DNA from: Nocardia abscessus
Lineage (GTDB): Bacteria; Actinomycetota; Actinomycetes; Mycobacteriales; Mycobacteriaceae
NCBI RefSeq assembly: GCF_015477775.1
Contig: NZ_JADLQO010000013.1
Location: 124,001 to 188,000 of the forward strand
Length of the DNA stretch: 64,000 nt
Reading direction: 5' to 3'
The position numbers were made by a program, and so were the translations under genes. This document shows, piece by piece, positions 42,749-51,123 of this stretch (positions are counted from its first letter, which is position 1; every line of letters starts with the position of its first letter). The notes under the pieces are model-generated. The model did not search any database. It had not been told where the DNA came from and saw only the letters and a program-made list of their open reading frames with translations.

Positions 42749-44623
42749 ATGATCTCGACCAGAGAAACCCGCCGCCGCACCACACGTGGTCTGGGCGAGG
42801 AAACCACACTGCTGCTGGCGTTTCTGGCGTTGATGGCCTTCGCGCTGTCACTGTGGGCGGCGTTGAGCCTGGGCAGCTGGTGGGCCGGACTGCCGGTCAC
42901 CCGCCACCCGGTAACCGCGCTACTCGAAGTCGTCGCCGGCCAGCACCCCTGGCCCTGGCAGGCCAGCGTCCTGGCCGTCGCGTTCACTGCCGCCGGAGTC
43001 GCGCTCGTGGTCGCGTGCTGGCGAACGTTGTCCGCGGGCAGCGAGATCGACGCCGCCGCGCGCACCATGCAACGCCCAGCCCAGATCCGGATGGCCCGTA
43101 CCCGCGACAACATGACCGCTAATCGGCGGCTGCTGCGCGACGCCGACCCGAAGATCCAAGCCCTCACAGGGCCACCACTCGGAAAGACGGTGATCGGTGG
43201 CGTGGAGCTGTTCGTGCCCGCCGAACTCGGGGTGACAATCGCCGCCGGAACCCGCACCGGCAAAACCATGGCCTGGGCGATCCCGGCGGTGTTGTCGGCG
43301 TGGGGGCCGTGCCTGGCCACCTCGAACAAGCCCGATTTGTACCGGCACACCGTCTACGGGCGCGAGCAGCGTGGCCGGATCTGGTTGTGTGACTTGCAAG
43401 CAGTGACCGGCCGGGTGGAGTGCGGGTTCTGGGTCAACCTCCTCACCCAGGTCACCACCTTGCCTGCCGCCCGCAAGCTGGCCGGGTTCTTCGTCTCCGC
43501 CGCCTCCGGATCTGCGTCCCAGTCGGCAAACGCGAAGGTGGACAGCTATTTCGACGGAGGCGCGCAAGAACTGTTGAGCTTGTATCTGTATGCCGCGGCC
43601 TGCGCGGGCGGGGATCTGCTGCATGTTGCTGAATGGCTCGGCAAAGATCAGGACCAGACCCCGGCGCTGATCCTGCGCCACTACGGCCACCATCGTTCCG
43701 CCGACCGCATCCTCGAATCCCAAGGGCTGTATGCGCGCCAGCGCGATGGTCTCTACGACATGGCGCGGCGGTTTTTGAACGTGCTCTCCGATGAGGGCTA
43801 CGCCCGCATGATCACCCCACCCCAGCGTGTCCTGTTGGCGGTGCGCGAGGAAACCGACGCCAAGACTCGCAAGACCGGTGTCGTCATCGGCAAGACCAAA
43901 CAAGACCGCACGCATGATCTTCCGCAGTTCGAACCCGCCGACTTCGTGACCTCCAGCGACACGCTGTATGCGCTGTCGATGGCCGGACCCGACGGCGCGA
44001 CCCCACTGACGTCGGCGTTGGTCGGGCAGATCCTGGAAGCCGCGCTCGACGCGGCGCGCGCCCGCCCGGACGGCCGGCTAGCGGTGCCGATGCTGGCTGT
44101 GCTGGATGAGGCCGCGAACTGCGCACGGATCTCGGAACTGCCGTCGTATTACACCTACGCCGGAGGTTGCGGAATCGTGTTGATGACGATCTTGCAGGTT
44201 CTCGAGCAGGGCGAAGACCTGTGGGGCGTCAACGGACTCGCGACGATGCGCGCCCAAAGTATCGAGGTCTACGGCGGCGGCATCGCCGCGACGGACTATT
44301 TGGAGCATTGGTCGGCGATGACCGGTCCGCACGATGTGGCCGACCGCTCCCGCAGCCGCGGCGCCCAAGGAGTCAACCGGACCCTGTCCTGGCGCGCGGA
44401 ATCCATCCTCGATGTCGCCCTGCTGGCCGCACTGCCGAAAGACCGGGCGCTGGTCCGTCTCCCGAACCACGGGCCGGTGGTGGTTCGCAAAATCTGGTGG
44501 CAGCACACCGGATACGCGCCACTGATCCGGAAGTCCCTGGCGCGGTTCGAGAAAGCCGCCAACCAGATCGCGCTGCCCGCCAGCGACGTCGACCACGGCC
44601 CGGCGGGTGGTAAGCAGTCGTGA
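42749..44623 (+). CDS. VirD4/TraG-type coupling ATPase (TraM-binding TraD/TraG-like)
   Basis: 624 aa from ATG 42749, chosen because GAAAGGGG lies 8 nt upstream; an in-frame GTG at 42698 overlaps the previous stop. Two N-terminal membrane helices (LLLAFLALMAFALSLWAAL and ASVLAVAFTAAGVALVVAC) precede the ATPase. Walker A is AAGTRTGKT (K172), Walker B is MLAVLDEAAN (D453-E454), and YAGGCGIVLMTILQVLEQGE is the typical TraG motif 3 region. Coupling proteins recruit DNA-relaxase or protein substrates to the channel. It is the last clearly assignable machine component; the rest of the operon encodes DUF4913 and tail-family proteins, its likely clients or partners. Confidence 0.9.
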   Translation: MISTRETRRRTTRGLGEETTLLLAFLALMAFALSLWAALSLGSWWAGLPVTRHPVTALLEVVAGQHPWPWQASVLAVAFTAAGVALVVACWRTLSAGSEIDAAARTMQRPAQIRMARTRDNMTANRRLLRDADPKIQALTGPPLGKTVIGGVELFVPAELGVTIAAGTRTGKTMAWAIPAVLSAWGPCLATSNKPDLYRHTVYGREQRGRIWLCDLQAVTGRVECGFWVNLLTQVTTLPAARKLAGFFVSAASGSASQSANAKVDSYFDGGAQELLSLYLYAAACAGGDLLHVAEWLGKDQDQTPALILRHYGHHRSADRILESQGLYARQRDGLYDMARRFLNVLSDEGYARMITPPQRVLLAVREETDAKTRKTGVVIGKTKQDRTHDLPQFEPADFVTSSDTLYALSMAGPDGATPLTSALVGQILEAALDAARARPDGRLAVPMLAVLDEAANCARISELPSYYTYAGGCGIVLMTILQVLEQGEDLWGVNGLATMRAQSIEVYGGGIAATDYLEHWSAMTGPHDVADRSRSRGAQGVNRTLSWRAESILDVALLAALPKDRALVRLPNHGPVVVRKIWWQHTGYAPLIRKSLARFEKAANQIALPASDVDHGPAGGKQS

Positions 44624-45507
44624 CCGCGCCGAGTACGGCGGGCAAGAAGCCGCCGATGCCGCCGAGCTACCCCCACTTCACCGAATTCGCCGAGCGGTGG
44701 CTATTGCCGTTCATCACGGTGCGGCTGGCCGAAGCCAACCGGGAGAACACCTACACCTGGTGCAGCAAGTGGTGGGCGCATCGCCCGGTCGCGGTGCGGA
44801 TCGCGCATTTGCATGCCGCGTTCGAAGCGCAACGCCGCGCTCGCACCGGAAACGGTTTCAGCACCTTCGTGCTCTCCCACGTCGACGCCCACGTCAAAAC
44901 CATCCTCGACGCCGCCAACGGGCCCCTGCATCGCTGCACCCGCACCGTCCACGTCGCCACGCCGTCACTGTCATTCGATCCGGTCCCGGTCGGCTGGTTC
45001 ACATCCGCCTCCCAGCCAGCCGGTGCCGCATCCGGGGCAGCGGGCACGGAGGGGGAGCAGAAGGGGCCGCCGCCGCGGTTCGCCCATTACAGCGATTTCG
45101 TGCAGGAGTGGTTGTTGCCGGTCACCGCGGTGCGGATCGCGGGCAACAACCGTGAAGGCCAATACACCTGGTGCCGCCAATGGTGGGCCCACCACGGCGT
45201 GACCGTCCGCTTCGCCGGGCTGCACAAGGTGTTCGAAGCCGCCCGCCGCGCCGAGGACAAGACCGCGATGAGCAGCCTGTTCACCCGGCACATCGACCCG
45301 CACCTGCGCCACATCCTCGACGCCGCCAACGGACCCCTGCACCGCTGCACTCCCGATCAGCACATCGACACCCCCGGCCTGCCCGCGGCACCGATCCCGG
45401 CTGCCTGGTTCGGCGCCCCCGGCGCGAAAACCCCGATCGAACGACTCGGGTTCGGGCCCGACTTCCGAGCCCTCGCCAACGGGACGGTGGAAGGACCCGG
45501 GTCATGA
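44620..45507 (+). CDS. Tandem DUF4913 protein
   Basis: 295 aa from GTG 44620 (GTGA overlap). It contains two copies of the DUF4913 pattern. Copy 1 (about 20-115) has FAERWLLPFITVRL, TWCSKWWAHRPVAVRI and DAANGPLHRCT. Copy 2 (about 155-250) has FVQEWLLPVTAVRI, TWCRQWWAHHGVTVRF and again DAANGPLHRCT. The repeats include nearly identical DNA around the GPLHRC block, pointing to fairly recent duplication. DUF4913 proteins are common beside actinobacterial conjugation and TraG genes; their role is unknown. The Cys/His/Trp spacing suggests a metal site, which is inference. Confidence 0.85.
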   Translation: MTAPSTAGKKPPMPPSYPHFTEFAERWLLPFITVRLAEANRENTYTWCSKWWAHRPVAVRIAHLHAAFEAQRRARTGNGFSTFVLSHVDAHVKTILDAANGPLHRCTRTVHVATPSLSFDPVPVGWFTSASQPAGAASGAAGTEGEQKGPPPRFAHYSDFVQEWLLPVTAVRIAGNNREGQYTWCRQWWAHHGVTVRFAGLHKVFEAARRAEDKTAMSSLFTRHIDPHLRHILDAANGPLHRCTPDQHIDTPGLPAAPIPAAWFGAPGAKTPIERLGFGPDFRALANGTVEGPGS

Positions 45508-46439
45508 GGGCGCCGACACGCGCGCAGGTGAAGGTGCTGAAGTCGCTGCAGAACCAGACCCTGTTCCTGAACCGGATGGTGGCCACCGCCACCGAGCGCC
45601 AGCAGCGGACCGGTCAACGCCCGCCGCAGTCCTGGTATGAGGACTTCCACCGCCGCGCGATCCTGCGCGAGGAACTGACCACCGCCGCCCACGCCGGTGG
45701 GGTGCCCCGCGCGTGGATCGATCACGTCGGTGAACGCGGCGCCCGCGGCATCCACTGGCGCGCCGACCTGTACCTGCGCGCCCCCGAACCACGCGACTGG
45801 GACCGGATACTGGGGGGCCTCGACGCGGACGTGCAGCGGCTACGCGAGTGGACCGCCCTGGACGCGGCCTACCGCCAGATCAACCCGGCCACCGAAACCG
45901 GCGTCGCCACCGACTTCGACCGCAATCTGCGGGCCCTGCGGACTCGGACCGCGGGGGTGGCGAACCTGCTGGGACTCACCGCCGAGCAGGGCCAGCAGTT
46001 GTGGGGCACCACATCTGATTGGGTGCAGGCCGGGCACACCACCCTCGATGGCGTTCCCGCCGAGCGGCTGGTGCAGCGCTGGCAAGCGGTCGCACACACC
46101 GACAGCAGCGCCTACGCCCTGCAAGCTACAGCCTTGGCCGCTGCCGGTATCACGATCGACACCGCGGCGGCCCTACCCGACCACGAGGACCTGGCACCCG
46201 GCATCAGTGCCGCGCTCACCCTCCCGCAGCCGCTGTTCCGGTCCGCCGCCACTGGTGCCGACATCGACACCGCGATCAGCGCCGCGAACCTCACCAGCAG
46301 CCCTGACATCGATCCCCTGCTCGGTCCAGCGGAATTCAGCGACGCACCGACCGTCGACGACTCGAGCTACGACACCGCCGCCGACCTCGACCTCCGCCCG
46401 CCGGAATTTCTGTCGCCCATCGACGGGATCGACACATGA
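45504..46439 (+). CDS. Paralogue 4 of the secretion-locus family
   Basis: 311 aa from ATG 45504 (ATGA overlap with the DUF4913 gene). Family blocks: VLKSLQNQTLFLNRMV (N-terminal helix), GGVPRAWIDHVGERGARGIH then W, LDADVQRLREWTALDAAYR, DFDRNLRALRTRTAGVANLL followed by GLTAEQGQQLW, and the tail DIDTAISAANLTSSPDIDPL. The C-terminus after the tail is longer (~50 residues) and very acidic. No signal peptide. Function unknown. Confidence 0.7.
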   Translation: MRAPTRAQVKVLKSLQNQTLFLNRMVATATERQQRTGQRPPQSWYEDFHRRAILREELTTAAHAGGVPRAWIDHVGERGARGIHWRADLYLRAPEPRDWDRILGGLDADVQRLREWTALDAAYRQINPATETGVATDFDRNLRALRTRTAGVANLLGLTAEQGQQLWGTTSDWVQAGHTTLDGVPAERLVQRWQAVAHTDSSAYALQATALAAAGITIDTAAALPDHEDLAPGISAALTLPQPLFRSAATGADIDTAISAANLTSSPDIDPLLGPAEFSDAPTVDDSSYDTAADLDLRPPEFLSPIDGIDT

Positions 46440-47368
46440 CCGGGCCGCGACCGGGACTACGCGTCCGGGATATCGCGCCCGAATACGCGACGCTGCTGCG
46501 CCGGGTCCACCAACTGGCCGCCGAGGCCACCCGCCTGCGCCAGACCAACGACACCGCAGACCCCAACGCCACGCCCAGCACGCAGGTTCTCGCGCAGATC
46601 GCCGCGATCGACCGGGACCGCGACCTGACCGAAATCCACGCCCGCGCCAGCGGTATGCCGGCGAGCTGGGTCGATCTCGCTCGCCGCCTCGGGCACACCG
46701 GCCAGGCATGGACCGACGACCACCTGCTCCCGACACTGCGGCCGGTGGCGGGCCGCCGAAGCGCCCAACGGGTCCTCGACGACATCCGCCAGTTGGCCGA
46801 CATGGCCGCGATCACCGTCGTCCGCGAGCACCTGCTCGCCACAGGCGGGATCGCCGGTGAGCCCGACCCCGTTGCGGCGCAGCAACTCCGGCGAAACATG
46901 CAAGCGCTCTGGACCCGCGCCACCGCCACCGCCACCTCGATCCGCATGAGCCGCACCGACCGCGCCCACGCATTCGAGGCTGCCGTCGGTGATGTGGACA
47001 CGAACGTCGAACGCTACCGGCACTACCGCCTCGATGACCTCGACGCACAGTGGCGCACCTACACCACACCGGCCATCGCCGATGGTGTGCGGCGCTCACT
47101 GAAAAGCCTGCGCCGCACCAACCGCGCCGCCAACAGCAGCGACGCCGAGAGCGAGACAACCCCGACACCGAGCGTCCTGCTCGACCACGCCCGCCACGCC
47201 CTCGACACCGCAAGCACCGATCAATCCGAGGCAGGAGCCGCGATCGGCACAGCGGTCACCGCCGCGATGCCCGATGCGGCGACCCATCGCTGGGACACCG
47301 GCACCCACGTCCGCGACAGCGAGTTCACAGGAGTCGAGGCGTACCCCGAGGCAGGGCCTGATCCCTAG
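46436..47368 (+). CDS. Paralogue 5 of the secretion-locus family; last gene of the secretion block
   Basis: 310 aa from ATG 46436 (ATGA overlap). Blocks: ASGMPASWVDLARRLGHTGQ then W, VLDDIRQLADMAAITVVR, LRRNMQALWTRATATATSI, and the tail AIGTAVTAAMPDAATHRW about 30 residues from the end. The first ~40 residues replace the usual N-terminal helix with one rich in Arg and Leu. A 256-bp gap follows, so the transcript may end here, though no clear hairpin terminator is visible. Confidence 0.7.
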   Translation: MTGPRPGLRVRDIAPEYATLLRRVHQLAAEATRLRQTNDTADPNATPSTQVLAQIAAIDRDRDLTEIHARASGMPASWVDLARRLGHTGQAWTDDHLLPTLRPVAGRRSAQRVLDDIRQLADMAAITVVREHLLATGGIAGEPDPVAAQQLRRNMQALWTRATATATSIRMSRTDRAHAFEAAVGDVDTNVERYRHYRLDDLDAQWRTYTTPAIADGVRRSLKSLRRTNRAANSSDAESETTPTPSVLLDHARHALDTASTDQSEAGAAIGTAVTAAMPDAATHRWDTGTHVRDSEFTGVEAYPEAGPDP

Positions 47369-47624
47369 CCGATCCGGATCCGAACGTGTTGTCCGCCTCG
47401 ATTTTCGCCCGTGAGGACCCCATGCGCGCACCTGACACCGGAGGCACTGCCGACACCGCCCCACAGCACGCGAAGACCGCGTCGACCCGCACGCTGCCGC
47501 CATGACCCGCCCGCCCGGCCGTCGAGATTCGCCCCGGCCGAAGATCCGCCGATGGGTAGGTCACCGACTCACTATCCGGCGCCGACCGCCCAGCATTCCG
47601 CCCTCGAGATCAGGAGACCGATTC

Positions 47625-48488
47625 ATGACCCTCAGCTTCGACCACTACACCCGGCCCGCCGCCGCTCACCGCCACCAGCTCGGCGACCACCGCATCACCT
47701 ACCTGCCCGACGGTGTCGCGCTGCTCGAACCCCAAGCCTGGCTGCCCGGCTCCAACAACCAGATGTGGGCCGAGCACCCTCACTTGATCAACGCCGACGG
47801 CTACCTGGTCGCCAGCGTCGGTGCGCTGCTGGTCGAATACGGCAACCGCGCCCTGCTCATCGACGCCGGAGTCGGGCCGCTGGCCGTCCCGACACCATTC
47901 GGGCTGCTGCGCGGTGGGCGACTGCTCGACAGCCTCGCCGCAACAGGCAAGAGCCTCACCGATATCGAACTCGTCGCCCTCACCCACTTACATCTCGACC
48001 ACATCGGCTGGCTCTGGCAATCCTCGCCCGGAACCTCGAGCAGCCCGTTCGCCGATATCCCGGTCCTGGTCGGGGACACCGAATGGGAACAGCGTGACCT
48101 CGCTGTCGCCGACGGCGCCAGTCCGGAGATGATCGACGTGTTCGCCGCGCAAGTCCGCACCGTCGCCGACGGGCAGGAAATCTTCCCCGGCGTCCACGCC
48201 GTGGCCACACCCGGTCACAGCCTTGGACACCTCGCCTACACCATCACCTCACCCGGGCACCGGCTGATCGTGTTCGGCGACGCCATGCAAACCCCGCTGC
48301 AGATCACCCACCCCGAGCTCACCGGTGCCATGGATGACGACCCGGGCGAATCCGTCGCCACCTGTCACCGACTGATCGACGATCTCACCAGGCCTGGCGT
48401 CCTCGGCTTCGGCCTGCACTTCGCCGACGTCCAACTCGGCCGAGTCACCATCCACCCCGATGGCCACCGGACGTGGCAGCCGCAATAA
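47625..48488 (+). CDS. MBL-fold metallohydrolase
   Basis: 287 aa from ATG 47625, preceded by CAGGAG. The metal motif THLHLDHIGW (H-x-H-x-D-H) starts near residue 120. PGHSLGH supplies the third His, FGDAM the bridging Asp, and GLHFADVQLG the last His. These are all ligands for a two-metal site. It resembles the lactonase/glyoxalase-II-like group (quorum-quenching and related hydrolases), but the substrate cannot be read from sequence. No signal peptide. It may be cotranscribed with the GNAT gene 81 bp downstream. Confidence 0.85.
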   Translation: MTLSFDHYTRPAAAHRHQLGDHRITYLPDGVALLEPQAWLPGSNNQMWAEHPHLINADGYLVASVGALLVEYGNRALLIDAGVGPLAVPTPFGLLRGGRLLDSLAATGKSLTDIELVALTHLHLDHIGWLWQSSPGTSSSPFADIPVLVGDTEWEQRDLAVADGASPEMIDVFAAQVRTVADGQEIFPGVHAVATPGHSLGHLAYTITSPGHRLIVFGDAMQTPLQITHPELTGAMDDDPGESVATCHRLIDDLTRPGVLGFGLHFADVQLGRVTIHPDGHRTWQPQ

Positions 48489-48569
48489 CCACTTGCCCAA
48501 CGGCATTCGACGCCTCACACCACGACTCCAAGACCATCCGCACCCCCAAAAAAGACTTTGGAGACAGCT

Positions 48570-49229
48570 ATGCAACCCGCCCCCCGATCCGCCGGACTGA
48601 CCGTTCAGATCCGCCCTGCCAGCAGCCGCGCCGAGCTACGCGAGTTCACTCGATGGCATCGCCTGGCCGGTGTGCCGCAAGCACGCCGAGCCGGACGCAA
48701 CCTTGTCGATGTCAGCGATGCGGGGATCCTCTCCACCGGGCTCTCACGCAGCTACGCAGTGTCGGTTCAGAACGCCACCAGCACGCCAGGCAGCGTGCCG
48801 ACGGTGCTGGCCGCGCGAACGATGGCGCTGGTCGCGCTCGCCCATGGCCGCCCGGTCGGCGGCCTGTCCGCTGGCCCCTCGTTCTTCCTGTGCGCGCAGA
48901 TCGCGGCCCTCGGTCCCGCGGTGACCCTGCAAGCCGCGCTGACGACGATCAAAATCCACGCACTCGCAGTCCAGCCCGACTACCAGCGGCTCGGCATCGG
49001 CACCGCGTTGCTGCGTCACGCGATGACCACCGCCCGCAATGCCGGAGCACGCATCGTGTACGGCCAATTCGACAGCAGCTCTGCCGGACTGGCCGCGTTC
49101 TACCGCCGCTGCGGTGTGAACCTGTCCGAACCCGGCGCACCACTGGACCTGGATACGCTCATCGACCTGCCCGCGATTGTCGCGTCTCTACCAGGGGAGA
49201 CTCTGTTTCATCAGGTGGTGAACCAGTGA
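48570..49229 (+). CDS. GNAT-family N-acetyltransferase
   Basis: 219 aa from ATG 48570 with TTGGAGA upstream. The acetyl-CoA site is IKIHALAVQPDYQRLGIGT followed by ALLRHAM, i.e. the Q/R-x-x-G-x-G/A loop of GNAT motif A. The C-terminal part (IVYGQFDSSSAGLAAFYRRC) is motif B. The substrate is unknown. The N-terminal ~60 residues are unusual for the family. Neighbours do not suggest a pathway. Confidence 0.8.
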   Translation: MQPAPRSAGLTVQIRPASSRAELREFTRWHRLAGVPQARRAGRNLVDVSDAGILSTGLSRSYAVSVQNATSTPGSVPTVLAARTMALVALAHGRPVGGLSAGPSFFLCAQIAALGPAVTLQAALTTIKIHALAVQPDYQRLGIGTALLRHAMTTARNAGARIVYGQFDSSSAGLAAFYRRCGVNLSEPGAPLDLDTLIDLPAIVASLPGETLFHQVVNQ

Positions 49230-49368
49230 CCGGCCAGATCGACCGCTATAGGCGAACGGACAACAACCGCTACACCGCTTTCCGATTTCCCCGATCTGTT
49301 GGATCGGGATTCGGTGGGTTCGGCATGGGTGTGGCGCTGCGGCGGGGGCGTCGACCGGCTCAGCAGAG

Positions 49369-49722
49369 TTGGCGCCACCAGTGCGCGGACATCGATTCGG
49401 CGCGTGGATGATCAGCGAGATCAGCGATCGGATGTTGTCCTCCCACGACGGCTTGGTCGTGCTGACACCCGTTGCCGAGCACACCGATCCGATTGGCCAG
49501 CCGGATCAGCTGGCGACTGCACGGCTTTCCCGCTACTGGCGCACGTGCGGGCTGGTCCCGATCACCGCTTGTCCGGAGTTCCTGTCCCAGTCCAGCGCCT
49601 ACACCCACCTCGAGGACACACGCGCAGCTCTCGCCGACGTCGCCCGCCGCGACATCACCATCGCCGTCACAGACCTGGCCCGCTGGTCCGAGCAGTACGG
49701 CAGCCACGACGAATGGACCTGA
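49369..49722 (+). CDS. Small conserved protein of unknown function
   Basis: Up to 117 aa. The start is uncertain: TTG 49369, GTG 49381 or ATG 49408 are all in frame and none has a strong ribosome site. Visible text includes HDGLVVLTPVAEHTDP, LSRYWRTCGLVPITACPEFL and RRDITIAVTDLARWSEQYGS, suggesting a compact alpha/beta protein. The codon pattern fits real coding. It is convergent with the next gene. I do not recognise it. Confidence 0.5.
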   Translation: MAPPVRGHRFGAWMISEISDRMLSSHDGLVVLTPVAEHTDPIGQPDQLATARLSRYWRTCGLVPITACPEFLSQSSAYTHLEDTRAALADVARRDITIAVTDLARWSEQYGSHDEWT

Positions 49723-49791
49723 ACGTGTCGCGCCCACGCCGTCGGCTAATCGAGAGGCGCAGGTGAGCGGGCAGTTTGCCTGCGAGATAGG

Positions 49792-51123
49792 TCAGTCTGT
49801 GGCGGGAGTTCCACTCATTTCGCCAGCAGATACCTGCGCCAGGTACCGCTCGCGCACCGAAGGCGCACTCAACGCCAGCGCACCGGAGATCCAGGCACGG
49901 TCCTCACGCGTCGGGTCCTGTTCGTCGAAGGGCCTGGCCAGCGGGCGAACTGCGGTGCCCGCCGGGTCGCTGTCGTAGGGATACGCTCCCCATGTGGCTG
50001 CTTCGCGCCACGAGGGATGACACCAGAACGCGGCCATGAGTTCGTAGATGAGTGGTCGCAGATCCTCGATCGGCAGCTTGGTCAGCTGCTCGGTGAAGGC
50101 GTACAGCGTCGCTCGGTAGGTGTGGAGTCCCCACGCCTGGGCCGCGGGATTGTCGGGGGTTTGCTGTACTGGTTCGATCTGTCCTGCTGGGGTTTTGCGG
50201 TAGCCGGTGACGATTCCGTGGTCGCCCATGCAGAACGTTTCGACGAGAAAGGGTGCGTCGGGCACCCGCCAGTGCAGGCCGTCGCCGGTGGCGGTGTTGT
50301 ACATATACGCCGCGACCCGGTCGAGGTTGGCGGGGTCGACCGCACGCGGCTCGTAGCCCCACAGCAGCACATGCGGCCGTTGTGGTCTGGTGGTGTGGCA
50401 GGCGCGCAGCAGGGAGTCGATCATGCGACCGGTCCATCCGGCATCCACCAACCCGGTTCGTGGGTCGATGAGAAGGCGGTCGGTGGCGTAATCGACGAGC
50501 AGGCTGCGAGTTTCGGTGATGCGATCGCCGACGACATCCCGGATCTGGGGTGTGCGGAGGAACCGTCGCATGGCGTCGGCTTGCCGAGGCTGATCGGCGC
50601 GGGCGTCGGGATCCAGCGACACCCCGGCAGCGACCAGCATCGGTGTGTAGTCGTCGAGCCGAAGGCCCAGCCGCGCGCACAGATCGACGGCGTTGGATTT
50701 CATGAAGCTGTTGAACAGCCACGCCTCCTCGTCGAGCCGCGTGGGGTTGCTGGCGGCCAGGCTCCAGGTCAGGCGGCTGCTGTAGACGTACTCCACCTCG
50801 ATATCCACGCCGAGGACAGGTGCGAGGCGTCGGGTGATTTCGCAGAAGATCTGCCCGTCGCGGGACAGAAACCGCAGCCGCGCCAGGCCGCGTCGATCGG
50901 CTTCGCGCAGCATCCACACGACGGCACCGACCAGCGCTGGTGCCGCCACACCGGCCGCGACATCCCGGATCACCCGCTGGTGTTCGCTGGCTGCCGCAAC
51001 GAGGGCGCGCGCTGCCCGACTGGCGTCGCGGAACAGGGCGGCCGTGTCGCCGGGGTGTCGGGAGTGGTCGAGCATGATCCGCTCGTAGCGGGTCGCGGCG
51101 GCGGGTTCGGGCATTGTCACCAT
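49792..51123 (-). CDS. HAD-superfamily-like protein (COG5610-type)
   Basis: 443 aa from ATG 51123, overlapping the NB-ARC stop by a few bases; ATG 51114 is an alternative. Near residue 70, LRFLSRDGQIFCEITRRLAP is followed by YVYSSRLTWSLA, and near residue 210 VDAGWTGRMIDSLLRACH. This order (S/A-R-D-G, then Y-x-x-S-R, then V-D-x-G-W-x-G) is typical of COG5610-like predicted HAD hydrolases often found with cell-surface glycan genes. The first Asp of the usual HAD DxD is not obvious. It is translationally coupled to the NB-ARC/TPR regulator. Confidence 0.6.
   Translation of the reverse strand: MVTMPEPAAATRYERIMLDHSRHPGDTAALFRDASRAARALVAAASEHQRVIRDVAAGVAAPALVGAVVWMLREADRRGLARLRFLSRDGQIFCEITRRLAPVLGVDIEVEYVYSSRLTWSLAASNPTRLDEEAWLFNSFMKSNAVDLCARLGLRLDDYTPMLVAAGVSLDPDARADQPRQADAMRRFLRTPQIRDVVGDRITETRSLLVDYATDRLLIDPRTGLVDAGWTGRMIDSLLRACHTTRPQRPHVLLWGYEPRAVDPANLDRVAAYMYNTATGDGLHWRVPDAPFLVETFCMGDHGIVTGYRKTPAGQIEPVQQTPDNPAAQAWGLHTYRATLYAFTEQLTKLPIEDLRPLIYELMAAFWCHPSWREAATWGAYPYDSDPAGTAVRPLARPFDEQDPTREDRAWISGALALSAPSVRERYLAQVSAGEMSGTPATD

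Noticed and set aside
47422..47624. Chain of small frames (47422-47505, then 47502 onward) before the MBL gene
   Set aside because: Extending the MBL protein back to 47502 adds an Arg/Pro-rich stretch without homology. CAGGAG before ATG 47625 is the better start, and the 27-codon frame has no other support.
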